Part shown: piece by piece, positions 8,613 through 17,763 of the stretch
Layout: each line of letters starts with the position of its first letter
Numbering within the stretch: the stretch's first letter is position 1
Assembly (NCBI RefSeq): GCF_000773975.1
Contig: NZ_JRUQ01000004.1
Location: 33,700 to 97,699 of the forward strand
Length of the DNA stretch: 64,000 nt
Direction: 5' to 3'
DNA from: Erwinia typographi
Lineage (GTDB): Bacteria > Pseudomonadota > Gammaproteobacteria > Enterobacterales > Enterobacteriaceae
The notes under the pieces: model-generated
Databases searched by the model: none
What the model saw: only the letters and a program-made list of their open reading frames with translations
Told to the model about the DNA's origin: nothing
Made by a program: the position numbers and the translations under genes

Positions 8613-10094
8613 ATGCCTAATCTCACCCTGTTGCAATTCTTCCACTGGTATTATCCCGACGGCAGTAAATTATGGCCGGAAGCTAGCGAACGAGCGGAAA
8701 AACTGGCTGAAATCGGCATCACCGACGTCTGGCTGCCCCCGGCTTATAAAGGGGAATCCGGCGGCTATTCGGTGGGCTATGACAGCTACGATCTGTTCGA
8801 TTTGGGCGAATTCGATCAAAAAGGCTCCCGCGCCACTAAATACGGGGACAAGGAGCAGTTGAAAGCGGCGGTTGAGGCGCTTCGCGCCAAAGAGGTTGGC
8901 GTGATCATGGATGTGGTGCTTAACCACAAAATGGGCGCTGATGAGAAAGAGCTGGTGCAGGTGAACCGAACCAATCCAGATAACCGCGACGAGATCGACC
9001 CTGAAGTCTTTCAGGCTGAAGCCTGGACAAAGTTCACCTTCCCGGTCCGGGCAGGTCAGTATTCCAAATTTATCTGGGATTATAAATGCTTCAGCGGCGT
9101 CGACTATATCGAAAATCCCGATGAGAGCGGCGTATTTAAAATCGTCAATGACTATACCGGCGAGGGCTGGAACGATCAGGTAGACGATGAGCTGGGCAAC
9201 TTTGATTATCTGATGGGCGCTAACATTGATTTTCGCAACCACGCGGTGACCGAAGAGCTAAAGTACTGGGCGCGCTGGATGATGCAGCAGGTTCCCTGCA
9301 CCGGATTTCGTCTTGACGCGGTCAAGCATATCCCCGCCTGGTTCTATAAAGAGTGGATTGATCACGTTCAGGAAGTGGCGGAAAAGCCGATGTTTATCGT
9401 CGCTGAATACTGGTCGCATGAGGTGGATAAATTGCAGCAGTATATCCATCAGGTCGAAGGCAAAACCATGCTGTTTGATGCCCCGCTGCAGATGAAATTC
9501 CACAACGCCTCGCGCGAGGGAGCCGCTTACGATCTCAGCCAGATATTCAGCGATACGCTGGTCGAACACGACCAGTGGCACGCGGTGACCATCGTGGCCA
9601 ATCACGACACTCAGCCGCTGCAATCCCTTGAAGCGCCGGTAGAGCCGTGGTTTAAACCGCTGGCCTATGCGCTGATCCTGCTGCGTGAACAGGGCGTGCC
9701 GGTGGTGTTTTATCCCGATCTTTTTGGCGCCAGCTATGAGGACGAAGGGGGCGACGGGGAAACTTACCGCATTGAGATGCCGGTAATCCCTGAGCTGGAA
9801 GCGCTGATCCGCGCGCGTCAGCTTTATGCTCACGGCGTGCAGACCGAATGGTTCGATCATCCAAACTGCGTGGCGTTCTCCCGCAGTGGGACCGAAGAGC
9901 GCCCAGGCTGCGTGGTGATCCTGTCAAACGGTGAGCCGGGTGAGAAGACGCTGCCAATGGGTGAAGCCATGGCGGGTAAAAGCTGGCGGGATTATCTGGG
10001 CCATCAGACCGATAATGTGACTGCGGATGAGCAGGGACAGGCCGTTTTTCGCTGCAACGCGGGCAGCGTAAGCGTCTGGGTGGTGGCTGATTAA
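8613..10094 (+). CDS. amyA: Cytoplasmic alpha-amylase
   Basis: 493 residues, close to E. coli AmyA. It hydrolyses alpha-1,4 bonds of maltodextrin or glycogen fragments inside the cell. The GH13 conserved regions are present in order: DVVLNH at 100-105, GFRLDAVKH at 231-239 with nucleophile D235, the general acid E265 in FIVAEYW, and NHD at 330-332 with the transition-state aspartate. There is no signal peptide, consistent with a cytoplasmic enzyme. The ATG follows CCGGAGCAAGGAC. Its place between fliT and yedD is the same as in E. coli. Confidence 0.95.
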   Translation: MPNLTLLQFFHWYYPDGSKLWPEASERAEKLAEIGITDVWLPPAYKGESGGYSVGYDSYDLFDLGEFDQKGSRATKYGDKEQLKAAVEALRAKEVGVIMDVVLNHKMGADEKELVQVNRTNPDNRDEIDPEVFQAEAWTKFTFPVRAGQYSKFIWDYKCFSGVDYIENPDESGVFKIVNDYTGEGWNDQVDDELGNFDYLMGANIDFRNHAVTEELKYWARWMMQQVPCTGFRLDAVKHIPAWFYKEWIDHVQEVAEKPMFIVAEYWSHEVDKLQQYIHQVEGKTMLFDAPLQMKFHNASREGAAYDLSQIFSDTLVEHDQWHAVTIVANHDTQPLQSLEAPVEPWFKPLAYALILLREQGVPVVFYPDLFGASYEDEGGDGETYRIEMPVIPELEALIRARQLYAHGVQTEWFDHPNCVAFSRSGTEERPGCVVILSNGEPGEKTLPMGEAMAGKSWRDYLGHQTDNVTADEQGQAVFRCNAGSVSVWVVAD

Positions 10095-10100
10095 ACCGCA

Positions 10101-10128
10101 GGCTGCCTGACCGTCCAGCCAGGCAGCC
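10101..10128. terminator. Perfect 9-bp inverted repeat between convergent amyA and yedD
   Basis: GGCTGCCTG and CAGGCAGCC flank a 10-base loop, seven bases after the amyA stop and nine bases after the yedD stop. There is no T tract on either side, so this is an mRNA-end hairpin or a weak bidirectional terminator rather than a standard one. Confidence 0.5.
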
Positions 10129-10136
10129 CGTTAACC

Positions 10137-10622
10137 TTACGACTTGGCGTTTTTGAACGAGGCTTTGTGGTGATTCTTGCTGCTCGTTCCGCTGGCCTTC
10201 GGTTTATCCTCTGGAGTTGCTGCAGCATCCTCGTGAGCCAGCGCCTGCTGGCATTCAACCGTGGGCTGCTGCACCTTTTGCAGCGTCAGCTTATCGTAAT
10301 GCAGCTCGGTGCCCTCAAGCTCCAGCGGCATAACGCGAACCTCATTATTAACATTGACCCAGTCGCCGCTAAACTGCGTCACTTTGCCTGGCTTGGCGAT
10401 CACCCGCTGCCACTGGCGGCAGTCCAGCGTGTCGCCTTCTGGCGTAATAATCAGGCTGGCAATCGCTTCCTTACTGACCAGACCTTTCTGCGGCCCCATG
10501 GTCTGCCAGTTTCCCACCAGATTTTCCGGCGGCGGCGTTTTTATCGCGCTCTGGTAATTAGGTATATCCGCGCAGCCCGCCAGCGTAATAGCGGCGAAGG
10601 TCGTTATCATCCACTTTTTCAT
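10137..10622 (-). CDS. yedD: Outer membrane lipoprotein YedD family
   Basis: 161 residues with a lipoprotein signal peptide: MKKWMITTFAAIT followed by the lipobox LAGC, lipidated at Cys17. The residue after the Cys is Ala, so Lol sorting to the outer membrane is expected. The mature part matches the position and character of E. coli YedD (function unknown). The C-terminal 30 residues are a charged, Ala/Lys/Ser-rich tail that E. coli YedD (about 137 residues) appears to lack. It converges on amyA, as in E. coli. Confidence 0.85.
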   Translation of the reverse strand: MKKWMITTFAAITLAGCADIPNYQSAIKTPPPENLVGNWQTMGPQKGLVSKEAIASLIITPEGDTLDCRQWQRVIAKPGKVTQFSGDWVNVNNEVRVMPLELEGTELHYDKLTLQKVQQPTVECQQALAHEDAAATPEDKPKASGTSSKNHHKASFKNAKS

Positions 10623-10807
10623 TTTCAGTTCCTGAATCTGCAGTCAGGCGCTACGTTATAATTTCTCCCTAATTACCGCAAGCGGCATCCCGGTTCTTTC
10701 CTGTTCCTTGCGCAATTATTCAGCATATAGCGACGCTCCGGTCTCCGGCATTTCACCCCAGCTCCTGGCGGTGTAAACTAGCACCATGACTGACTGCCGG
10801 ATTTGTT

Positions 10808-11131
10808 ATGAAAAGCATTGAACAGTACTACGCGCTGGCCCGCGATCTTTTTCTTGAGGCCCACCCAGAGATTAAGGCGGGGATTGCCCAACTGACGGAG
10901 CAAGATGCGGCCACGGTTGGCATGACCCTGCCCCAGTTGCAAAACATGCAGGCCGATCGGGCTTACGCCGCCTTCACCCGCGAGAAAAAGCTGGACGGTA
11001 TGCTGTTCGCTATCCAGCTGGCCGAGCCGGATAAAGAAGTGGCGGCAGAGGCCATCGAAGCGTACCTGCGCCAGCATGCGGCGGCGCTGGGTTTGAGCTG
11101 GGAAGCGTTTTGCATTAAGAACGAGCTGTAA
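10808..11131 (+). CDS. Small conserved protein of unknown function, 107 residues
   Basis: Starts MKSIEQYYALARDLFLEAHP and is predicted to be all helical and soluble, without signal peptide or metal motif. It resembles small uncharacterised enterobacterial proteins (possibly the DUF6388 type; I am not sure). It stands alone between yedD and a hairpin terminator, in the segment that in E. coli holds yedE/yedF and other variable genes. The upstream ribosome site is weak (CCGGATTTGTT). Confidence 0.7.
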   Translation: MKSIEQYYALARDLFLEAHPEIKAGIAQLTEQDAATVGMTLPQLQNMQADRAYAAFTREKKLDGMLFAIQLAEPDKEVAAEAIEAYLRQHAAALGLSWEAFCIKNEL

Positions 11132-11143
11132 CCTGCTCATTTT

Positions 11144-11170
11144 CTGGCCTGCTGCCAGGCCAGATATTTT
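11144..11170 (+). terminator. Hairpin terminator after the 107-residue gene
   Basis: CTGGCCTG and CAGGCCAG form a perfect 8-bp stem with loop CTGC, followed by ATATTTTA. It begins 13 bases after the stop codon. Confidence 0.6.
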
Positions 11171-11346
11171 ACTCTCTGCTTTCAAAACCCGTTATTCCCT
11201 CTGACCGTTATAAAGCTAAGAATGCTCCCAAATCGAAAACGGCAGCAGATTATCGTTCGAAAAAGCAAACTGATTACGATATATATGCTTGCGATTGGCG
11301 TTTAGCCGCCGGCAATGTTGTGAGCGCCAGTAAACTTTGGTAGTGA

Positions 11347-11375
11347 TTGAATTTAAACGGCCTTCGCTATATTCT
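11347..11375 (+). promoter_or_regulatory. Possible sigma-70 promoter of the diguanylate cyclase gene
   Basis: TTGAAT, a 17-base spacer, then TATTCT, about 185 bases before the start codon. It is the best match in the otherwise empty stretch 11171-11560. If used, the mRNA has a leader of about 180 bases, in which I see no recognisable riboswitch. Confidence 0.4.
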
Positions 11376-11560
11376 GAGTCGCCCCGGCCATCTTAAGAAA
11401 ATCCTTAACACATTGCTTTACTGCTCATGACAATGCCGTACGCACTTTATTGTTAAAAATCGGTGTAGTAATCATGTTGTCAGCACGCAGTCGGACATGA
11501 CACGGCAGTTACCGCGCGATATCTCACGCCGGGCGTCGGTAAGAACCTTGAGCCATCTAA

Positions 11561-12955
11561 ATGCAACTAAATAAATATAAGTTTGACCAGGTCATATTAT
11601 TATTTTTTCTCGCATTATGTTTAGCGATGCTGGGTCTGCTTTGCCGTAGCTATCAAGCTCTTTCTCTTTTCTGGCCCTGTAATTCGCTGCTTCTGGGGTT
11701 ACTCATTCGCTTCCCCCGCTTTGATACCCTTTCCAGCCTGCCAGCTATTTATCTCGGCATGGTGACCGCTGATGTTCTTTATGGCACGCCGTTTATCGTT
11801 TCGCTGGGCTTGGATGCTGCCAATATCGCTTTTATTATCACCGGCAGGGCCATACTGCTTTCTCCTTATTTAACGCGCACCTATCCCCGCAGGCTTCAGG
11901 CGCTGATACGGGTATTTCCGGCTTCGGTTCTCGCAGCGGCAGTTTGCGCGGTGATAGGGTCTTACACCGGACAGCGCTATTTTCATGACAATTTAGTGCA
12001 GGGCTGGATCTCGTGGTTCTGCGAACAGGTTTCGACGTCTATCCTGATGCTGCCGCTGGTGATTACCTTCCCGCGCAGGGATGAACTGGAGCAGATGGTT
12101 GCCGACGTGCGGGAAAGCAACCTGATGCCGCTGATTTCGCTGCTGGTCTCTACCCTCTTCGGCATCTATGTCGGCGGCGGCGGCAGCCTGATTTTCCCGC
12201 TGCCCGCGCTGATGTGGTGTGCCGTCAGCTATCCCCTATTCCTGACCTGCGTGCTGACGATGTTAACCGGGATCACCGAGATCTCGCTGGTTGCCAGCGA
12301 CGTCCTCAACATTCAGGGGTCGGATGACTTCTTCCGCATTGATAGCCTGGCTTCAGCCCGGCTTGGCGTGGGGGCTATGACCATCAGCCCGCTGATTGTG
12401 GCGTTGAGTACCACGGCGAATAAAAAGCTGGTAGCGAGGATCACCAAACGTGCGGACTATGATTTTCTGACCGGCGCATTAACCCGCAGCGGTCTGTCAT
12501 CGCAGCTTGACGCGCTGGCTTCGCGCAGAAATAAACAGAACGGGTTTTACGGCGCGGCTTTTGTGATTGATATCGATCGGTTTAAAAATATCAACGATAC
12601 CTACGGCCACGCGGCTGGCGATCATGTGCTGGCGCAGACCGTTGAGTGTATTCGCCAGTCGCTACAGCAAACGGCCATTATCAGCCGCATGGGCGGAGAG
12701 GAGTTCCTGGTGCTGATTGAAGGCATTTCACAGCCAAGAGCCTGGCTGCTGGCCGACCGGCTGCGAAAAAGCATTGAACGCAATAGCATCATCCTCAATG
12801 GCCAGGATCTGAGCATCACGGTCAGTATTGGTATCAGCACGTTAAATATTACTGACGCAGGCAGCCTGGATGAGTCGATTAAACATGCTGATGAGCAGCT
12901 TTATATTGCCAAAAGCAGCGGCAGGAATCGCGTCAGTCCCGAGTTTGTGCTGTAG
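11561..12955 (+). CDS. Membrane diguanylate cyclase (MASE1-like sensor + GGDEF)
   Basis: 464 residues. Residues 1-300 contain about eight to nine hydrophobic segments with the aromatic and Pro pattern of MASE1 sensor domains. The GGDEF domain (about 305-460) has DIDRFKNINDTYGHAAGDHVL and the active motif GGEEF at 378-382, so it should make cyclic di-GMP from GTP. The RxxD inhibitory site expected at 369-372 is absent (QQTA), so product feedback at that site is unlikely. Its ribosome site is weak (CCTTGAG). It is a single gene between terminators in the middle of the flagellar region. Confidence 0.88.
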   Translation: MQLNKYKFDQVILLFFLALCLAMLGLLCRSYQALSLFWPCNSLLLGLLIRFPRFDTLSSLPAIYLGMVTADVLYGTPFIVSLGLDAANIAFIITGRAILLSPYLTRTYPRRLQALIRVFPASVLAAAVCAVIGSYTGQRYFHDNLVQGWISWFCEQVSTSILMLPLVITFPRRDELEQMVADVRESNLMPLISLLVSTLFGIYVGGGGSLIFPLPALMWCAVSYPLFLTCVLTMLTGITEISLVASDVLNIQGSDDFFRIDSLASARLGVGAMTISPLIVALSTTANKKLVARITKRADYDFLTGALTRSGLSSQLDALASRRNKQNGFYGAAFVIDIDRFKNINDTYGHAAGDHVLAQTVECIRQSLQQTAIISRMGGEEFLVLIEGISQPRAWLLADRLRKSIERNSIILNGQDLSITVSIGISTLNITDAGSLDESIKHADEQLYIAKSSGRNRVSPEFVL

Positions 12956-12996
12956 CCCACAGGCCTGGTGCAAAAAGCCTTTAAGCAGAAATAAAA

Positions 12997-13024
12997 CAAC
13001 CCGCCGTAGCGGGTTGTCTCTTTT
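12997..13024. terminator. Bidirectional terminator
   Basis: CAACCCGC-CGTA-GCGGGTTG is a perfect 8-bp stem. It is followed by TCTCTTTT on the plus strand and by TTTTATTT on the minus strand. It separates the cyclase gene from the convergent 88-residue gene. Confidence 0.85.
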
Positions 13025-13037
13025 CAGCGGTCAGGGA

Positions 13038-13304
13038 TCAGGCTTCGTTTTCGATACGGTTAGCTTCGATTTCCATATCCTGAATGGTTTTATCCAGCTC
13101 ATCCAGTAAACCTCCCTGCTTAGTCAGCAAATCATTTACCCTGTCGGCAAATTCGGTGTTCTTGTACTCGCCCTGATCGAAAGCCAGCCAGTGGGCTGAG
13201 AGGGTTTCCACGTTGGACTGTGCATAGTGGCGCATTTCTTTTAACTGAGAAGTCACATCGCGTACGTGGTCGGTCGGAGATTTGCGTTCTTCATTATCAC
13301 TCAT
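13038..13304 (-). CDS. Small acidic helical protein, unknown function
   Basis: 88 residues, beginning MSDNEERKSPTDHVRDVTSQ and ending in a Glu-rich helix. Heptad-like leucines (VNDLLTKQGGLLDELDKTI) suggest a coiled coil. There is no signal peptide or known motif. The ATG at 13304 has AAGGATAAC upstream. I do not recognise the family. It lies at the edge of the accessory insert containing the toxin pair. Confidence 0.65.
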   Translation of the reverse strand: MSDNEERKSPTDHVRDVTSQLKEMRHYAQSNVETLSAHWLAFDQGEYKNTEFADRVNDLLTKQGGLLDELDKTIQDMEIEANRIENEA

Positions 13305-13985
13305 GCAGTTATCCTTCTTGGTAAAAAAACACTCATCTATTCTGACCGCAGGCCTGAGCAGAGGTTCATTAACATTTTTTTAACCAAAGCAGATCGCACC
13401 TTCACTCATGAAGAAAGCCCATCCTGGCGCTTCGGTAGCCTGGCTTTTGCTGGCTATCCCGTAGCCAGATCCGATGAAGCCGCAGAGAAAGAAGAGCAGG
13501 ATAAAAAGAAGAAGGACAGTTAATTAAGCTCGCCAACCGGATGGTTTTTTATTATACCAACCAATTAAGAATGAAGCTGGGATATTATTTTCTATAATAT
13601 AACACCGTGTGAAATAAACCGCTTTGGCGTTTGGAAACTTCAGCAACGGAATAACTGCACTCCGTGATTTGACGAACGTCTTCTTCTTTAAAATAAGCGT
13701 AAATCATGGTATGCCCATGCACTCCTCCTATGCTCAACTATAGGGCAGGATCGTCTACGGGTAGGGTCAGTCCAGTGAGCCGAATGAAGTTTTTTAGTCG
13801 AATATTACAGAAAGAAAAAACCACCGGGCGGCGAGATTGGGAATAATCCAGTGGCGCATGCATATAGATATCCGGGTATTGAGCGGTTTTATGCCAATCT
13901 CGGACAAAAGTACGATATTTATTTTTGCCCGATTGTCCACAATTGGTTAATATGGATTAAGCATAGTTTCTAATCAGGGAGAAAT
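13305..13985. other. 680-bp stretch without a confident gene
   Basis: Lower in GC than its neighbours. It holds short frames only. One plus-strand frame ends at 13523 with an Asp/Glu/Lys-rich tail and has no convincing start. A short minus-strand frame with an unusual start arrangement is listed separately. An inverted pair CGAGATTGG / CCAATCTCG lies at about 13829 and 13897. I see no transposase remnant or RNA gene. It is best read as a degraded junction left by insertion of the toxin module. Confidence 0.5.
13585..13707 (-). CDS. Possible 40-residue ORF with overlapping mini-ORF
   Basis: ATG at 13707 opens MIYAYFKEEDVRQITECSYS and runs 40 residues. A strong GGAGGAG (13722-13728) is correctly spaced for another ATG at 13718 that encodes only M-G-I-P; its TGA overlaps the second ATG as ATGA. 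This looks like a tiny leader ORF coupled to the 40-residue frame, but the whole may be a gene remnant: a second frame downstream also has protein-like composition. Low confidence. Confidence 0.25.
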   Translation of the reverse strand: MIYAYFKEEDVRQITECSYSVAEVSKRQSGLFHTVLYYRK

Positions 13986-14810
13986 ATGGATATGGATATG
14001 CGCATCGTTATGTCACCGGTTCAACTTGCCGCAGTACTTTCTGACAAAACAGTAACGGAATCGGATACGTTAACCAACCGGTTAACAGGAGGACTGGAGC
14101 TCATTATAGGAAGTCTGGAAATGGCTGGCGCCACCGCTCTTTGCATGGCCCCAGAACCTACAGGTCTTACCAAAGTCGGCTGTGTTGTCATTGGCGCACA
14201 CAGTATGGACAGTATCAACTCTGCCGCTAACAGGATGCTCTCAGGAACTAATACGCGCTCAGCAACTTACCGGGCTGCTGCTGCACTTGCTAAACAGTTT
14301 GGTGCCGATGATGAAACTGCCTGGAAAATTGGTCTGACGGTCGACATCGCCGTTCCTGTAGGATTTGCATTAGCGGCCAGTGCTTCGCGCGTGGCGGCAG
14401 TCCGCATGGGCCGTATTAAGCTCATTAAGAATGAGTCAGTTACCGGACTCAAGCCCGGTGGGCATACCCTTGAAAGGCATATTGGCAAGACAGAGGCCGA
14501 GCTTCGACAGCGACTTAGTCATCGTCCTACAATGACAGACAGCAGCACGTTTTATAAAGTAAGCGTGGCAGAAGACGCCCTCTCTCGCGCATTGAAATTT
14601 AACGCCCAATATATAAAAAATTGGGCCAGCACTGGCAGAACGGGATCAAGGCTGGAGATTGATTTTTTTGCAGGCAATGAAATAGGTTTTGGATTAAAGA
14701 CAGCCTCAGGGCCGGTCATTAAATCCTGTAAACTGAGGGTGGTGCTCGTTTTGCAGACCTTCCAGGGGAAACCTTACTATGTGCTAACCGCCTTTCCCAA
14801 ACTGGATTAA
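13986..14810 (+). CDS. Polymorphic toxin with C-terminal RNase A-like domain
   Basis: 274 residues. The C-terminal part (about 157-274) has GGHTLERHIGKTEAELRQRL, a central SSTFYKVSVAEDALSRAL and a terminal YYVLTAFP strand. This is the pattern of the bacterial RNase A-like toxin domain known from the CdiA C-terminus of Yersinia kristensenii; H160 or H165 would be catalytic. Residues 1-150 hold two hydrophobic stretches (about 36-70 and 113-138), possibly a membrane-passage or delivery part; there is no signal peptide, PAAR or Rhs repeat. ATG 13986 follows AGGGAGAAAT; other in-frame ATGs lie at 13992 and 13998. The immunity gene follows five bases later. The pair sits between fliT-side and fliE-side flagellar genes and looks acquired. 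Delivery route unknown. Confidence 0.82.
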   Translation: MDMDMRIVMSPVQLAAVLSDKTVTESDTLTNRLTGGLELIIGSLEMAGATALCMAPEPTGLTKVGCVVIGAHSMDSINSAANRMLSGTNTRSATYRAAAALAKQFGADDETAWKIGLTVDIAVPVGFALAASASRVAAVRMGRIKLIKNESVTGLKPGGHTLERHIGKTEAELRQRLSHRPTMTDSSTFYKVSVAEDALSRALKFNAQYIKNWASTGRTGSRLEIDFFAGNEIGFGLKTASGPVIKSCKLRVVLVLQTFQGKPYYVLTAFPKLD

Positions 14811-14815
14811 ATAAA

Positions 14816-15091
14816 ATGATTTATTCGTACCTTGACCACCTGATGGGGGCATATCTCAACCAGGACTATGACCTCTCCGGTGAGACGATTACTGATGTTG
14901 TTCAGTGCTACATTGACAGCGAAGGCCCTGAGATGTCATCAGGGCTGGCTACAGACTGCCATAAATTTCTTGAAGAAACGGATATTGAAGGAAAGTTCAG
15001 AGAACTTTACTCATCTGACTTCGATCCTTCCCTTTGGGGTATAACAGCGAAAGAATTTCTCGTCAACACCAGACAGTTGGCTCATAACTAA
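14816..15091 (+). CDS. Probable immunity protein of the RNase A-like toxin (CdiI type)
   Basis: 91 residues, acidic, beginning MIYSYLDHLMGAYLNQDYDL. The YLDHLMGAYLNQDYDL and DCHKFLEET pattern resembles the small helical CdiI-type immunity proteins encoded after toxin genes. It starts five bases after the toxin stop codon, so both are made from one mRNA. Expected role: cytoplasmic binding and blocking of the nuclease. Assignment rests on position, size, charge and this resemblance. Confidence 0.75.
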   Translation: MIYSYLDHLMGAYLNQDYDLSGETITDVVQCYIDSEGPEMSSGLATDCHKFLEETDIEGKFRELYSSDFDPSLWGITAKEFLVNTRQLAHN

Positions 15092-15492
15092 GCGCGGCTG
15101 TTTATTACTAAATATTTGTATTAGCTCAGACCTGATCTGACAGTTACCGGTTATTTATCCAGGTGTCTGTCAGATTACGTCCGGCTTAAATTTTTCTCAG
15201 CCCAAATGTGTTTTCCACTAAGCAATGTTTCAATTGGCATCCGGCCACAGCACATTTTCCCCTGATGGATTCGCTCATTATAATGCCTCTGATGTAATCT
15301 GCGTTGATATGACGAAACAGTCTCCACGAATCAGGTTTTAGGATTAAACGGCTCATTCCGTACAATGATAAAACGATATCCATACTGCTGTTTGCTAATA
15401 GCAACCTTTAGGATGCGTCTGGTAAATACTATGGTCCGTTATCCTGGTTCTCCCTATCCACCCGTTCGGTCAGTAATACATTAAGTTAAATA
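15092..15492. other. 400-bp gene-free stretch after the toxin module
   Basis: No convincing frame on either strand; a 72-residue minus-strand frame has no ribosome site and unlikely composition. The stretch is AT-richer than the flagellar genes and ends at the fliE stop codon. No terminator, repeat or insertion-sequence end was recognised. Confidence 0.4.
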
Positions 15493-15804
15493 TTACATCT
15501 GCATATTCATCATATCCGTATAGGCACTGACCAGCTTATTCCGCACCTGAATCCCCATCTGCATCGAAACGGAAGATTTCTGCATATCAACCATCACATC
15601 GTTCAGGTTGATGCCTGGCTTACCTAACTCGAAATCCTGTGCCTGAGTACGGGCTTCATTCTGCGTATCGCTGATTTTGTTCAGCGCCGCTTTTAGCGCA
15701 CCGGCAAAATCGGCCTGACTGGAGGACTCGGTACTCTTACCGCTGGCCTGAATTGCTGCGGTTTGCAGCTGCTGCACCACACTCTCAATACCCTGAATCG
15801 CCAT
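15493..15804 (-). CDS. fliE: Flagellar hook-basal body protein FliE
   Basis: 103 residues. FliE joins the MS ring to the proximal rod and is exported early. The sequence [20 protein letters not shown] and the C-terminal [26 protein letters not shown] are diagnostic. The ATG at 15804 is the family start; an 18-codon upstream extension is not. It is a single gene read divergently from fliF, as in E. coli and Salmonella. Confidence 0.96.
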   Translation of the reverse strand: MAIQGIESVVQQLQTAAIQASGKSTESSSQADFAGALKAALNKISDTQNEARTQAQDFELGKPGINLNDVMVDMQKSSVSMQMGIQVRNKLVSAYTDMMNMQM

Positions 15805-16044
15805 GTTTTTGCCCCGATCGGTTAACGGTTGATTTTTAACTGTGTGAAAACTTAACACAGTGTCAATAAGACAAAGCCGCTAAATGAGAGCAAAAATCAT
15901 GGCTTATCCGGCCATCGAATTTCCCATTTAAGAAAATAATGGCAGCTATCAGACGTGAAATTTTACGGTCAAGCCGCTCAGGGAGTCAGTCTTGTTACGA
16001 CACTACACGAAACAGTCCGCTCAACTGTCACGCAGGAAAGAGTC

Positions 16045-17763
16045 ATGAATGCCACTGTCACGCAGGATCAACCGGCGAAGCGAGGGTTGAACGACCTGTT
16101 TGTTCGCCTGCGCGCTAATCCTCGCATCCCAATCATCATTGCGGCGGCGGCGGTAATCGCCATTGTTATGGCGATGGTCCTGTGGGCTAAACAGCCTGAA
16201 TACCGCGTGCTGTACAACAATCTCAGTGATGAAGATGGCGGCGCAATCATTACTCAACTGACTCAGATGAACATCCCCTATCAGTTTGATGATAAGGGTG
16301 GCGCATTAATGGTGCCGGCTGAGAAAGTGCATGAGCTGCGCCTGCGTCTGGCCCAGCAGGGACTGCCGAAAGGCGGCGCCGTAGGTTTTGAGCTGCTGGA
16401 CCAGGAAAAGTTTGGTATCAGTCAGTTCAGCGAACAGGTGAACTACCAGCGTGCGCTGGAGGGTGAGCTGGCCCGGACTATCGAAACGCTCGGCCCGGTT
16501 AAAAACGTTCGCGTACACCTCGCCATGCCGAAACCGTCGCTGTTTGTTCGCGAACAGAAATCCCCCACCGCTTCGGTGACCTTAACCCTCCAGCCCGGCC
16601 GGGCTCTGGATCAAGGGCAAATTAGCGCTATCGTGCACATGGTCTCCAGCAGCGTCGCTGGCCTGCCGCCGGGCAATGTGACCGTGGTTGATCAGGCAGG
16701 CCACCTGCTGACGCAGTCCGACAACGCCGGTCGTGACCTGAACGACGCGCAGCTGAAATACGCTACCGACGTGGAAAATCGCTACCAGCAGCGCATTGAA
16801 GCCATCCTTAATCCTATTGTTGGCAATGGCAACGTCCATGCCCAGGTGACCGCGCAGATCGACTTTAATGCGCGCGAGCAGACCGATGAGAAATATCAGC
16901 CCAACAGTGACCCCGCGAACCAGGCCGTTCGCTCACGCCAGACCAGCGACAGCGAACAAAATGGCGGCCAGTACCCTGGCGGCGTGCCTGGCGCGCTCTC
17001 TAACCAGCCCGCTCCGGCCAACAACGCGCCAATCGTTACGCCCGGCAACAATCAGAATGGGCAGAACGCAAACGCCGCGACTAATCCGGCTGCGAATCAG
17101 GCAGGCAGCAGCACCACGGCTAAAGCGACGCCGACCAGCAGCCGTAATGACAACACCACGAACTATGAAGTAGACCGCACCATCCTGCACACCAAAATGA
17201 ACGTGGGTGAAGTTCAGCGCCTCTCCGTGGCGGTGGTCGTGAACTATAAGACCGATGCAGCAGGCAAACCCATTGCCCTGTCGGATGCCCAGATCAAGCA
17301 GATTGAGAACCTGACGCGTGAAGCGATGGGCTACTCCGACCGGCGCGGCGACAGTCTGAACGTGGTCAACTCACCGTTTACCGAAGTAGCCGACGACAGT
17401 GGCGACCTGCCGTTCTGGAAGACGCAGTCCTTTATCGACCAGATGATCGAGCTTGGCCGCTGGCTGCTGGTGTTGATTGTGGCCTGGGTTCTCTATCGCA
17501 AACTGGTTCGTCCACAGCTGCGCCGCAAGGCTGAGCAAGAGAAAGCGGCCGTTGAGGCGGCGGCGCTGGCCAGACAGGCGCGTGAAGAATCGGGTGAGGA
17601 TGCTGTTACCGTCAGCCTTTCCAGAGATGAATTGGATCAGGAACGTAAGTCTCAGCACCGCATGAGTGCTGAGGTAATGAGCCAGCGTATTCGCGAGATG
17701 TCAGAAAATGACCCGCGCGTGGTGGCTCTGGTTATTCGCCAGTGGATGAAGGACGAGCTATGA
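16045..17763 (+). CDS. fliF: Flagellar MS-ring protein FliF
   Basis: 572 residues. FliF assembles the MS ring in the inner membrane, the base of the motor and the export gate. It has an N-terminal membrane segment ([20 protein letters not shown], about 29-48), ring-building motifs in the periplasmic part, a low-complexity Asn/Pro/Gln region (about 300-375), a second membrane segment (about 470-490) and a C-terminal FliG-binding tail. The start is ATG 16045 behind AGGAAAG; the 30-codon extension upstream is discarded. The stop overlaps the fliG start (ATGA). Confidence 0.97.
   Translation: MNATVTQDQPAKRGLNDLFVRLRANPRIPIIIAAAAVIAIVMAMVLWAKQPEYRVLYNNLSDEDGGAIITQLTQMNIPYQFDDKGGALMVPAEKVHELRLRLAQQGLPKGGAVGFELLDQEKFGISQFSEQVNYQRALEGELARTIETLGPVKNVRVHLAMPKPSLFVREQKSPTASVTLTLQPGRALDQGQISAIVHMVSSSVAGLPPGNVTVVDQAGHLLTQSDNAGRDLNDAQLKYATDVENRYQQRIEAILNPIVGNGNVHAQVTAQIDFNAREQTDEKYQPNSDPANQAVRSRQTSDSEQNGGQYPGGVPGALSNQPAPANNAPIVTPGNNQNGQNANAATNPAANQAGSSTTAKATPTSSRNDNTTNYEVDRTILHTKMNVGEVQRLSVAVVVNYKTDAAGKPIALSDAQIKQIENLTREAMGYSDRRGDSLNVVNSPFTEVADDSGDLPFWKTQSFIDQMIELGRWLLVLIVAWVLYRKLVRPQLRRKAEQEKAAVEAAALARQAREESGEDAVTVSLSRDELDQERKSQHRMSAEVMSQRIREMSENDPRVVALVIRQWMKDEL

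Noticed and set aside
8670..9860. Minus-strand frames of about 190-200 residues inside amyA
   Set aside because: Antisense to an enzyme with all GH13 motifs; no ribosome site or promoter.
13266..13523. Plus-strand 85-residue frame with an acidic-basic tail
   Set aside because: It starts inside the antisense of the 88-residue gene, crosses its promoter region, and has no ribosome site.
15186..15404. Minus-strand 72-residue frame after the toxin module
   Set aside because: No ribosome site, improbable composition and no resemblance to a known protein.
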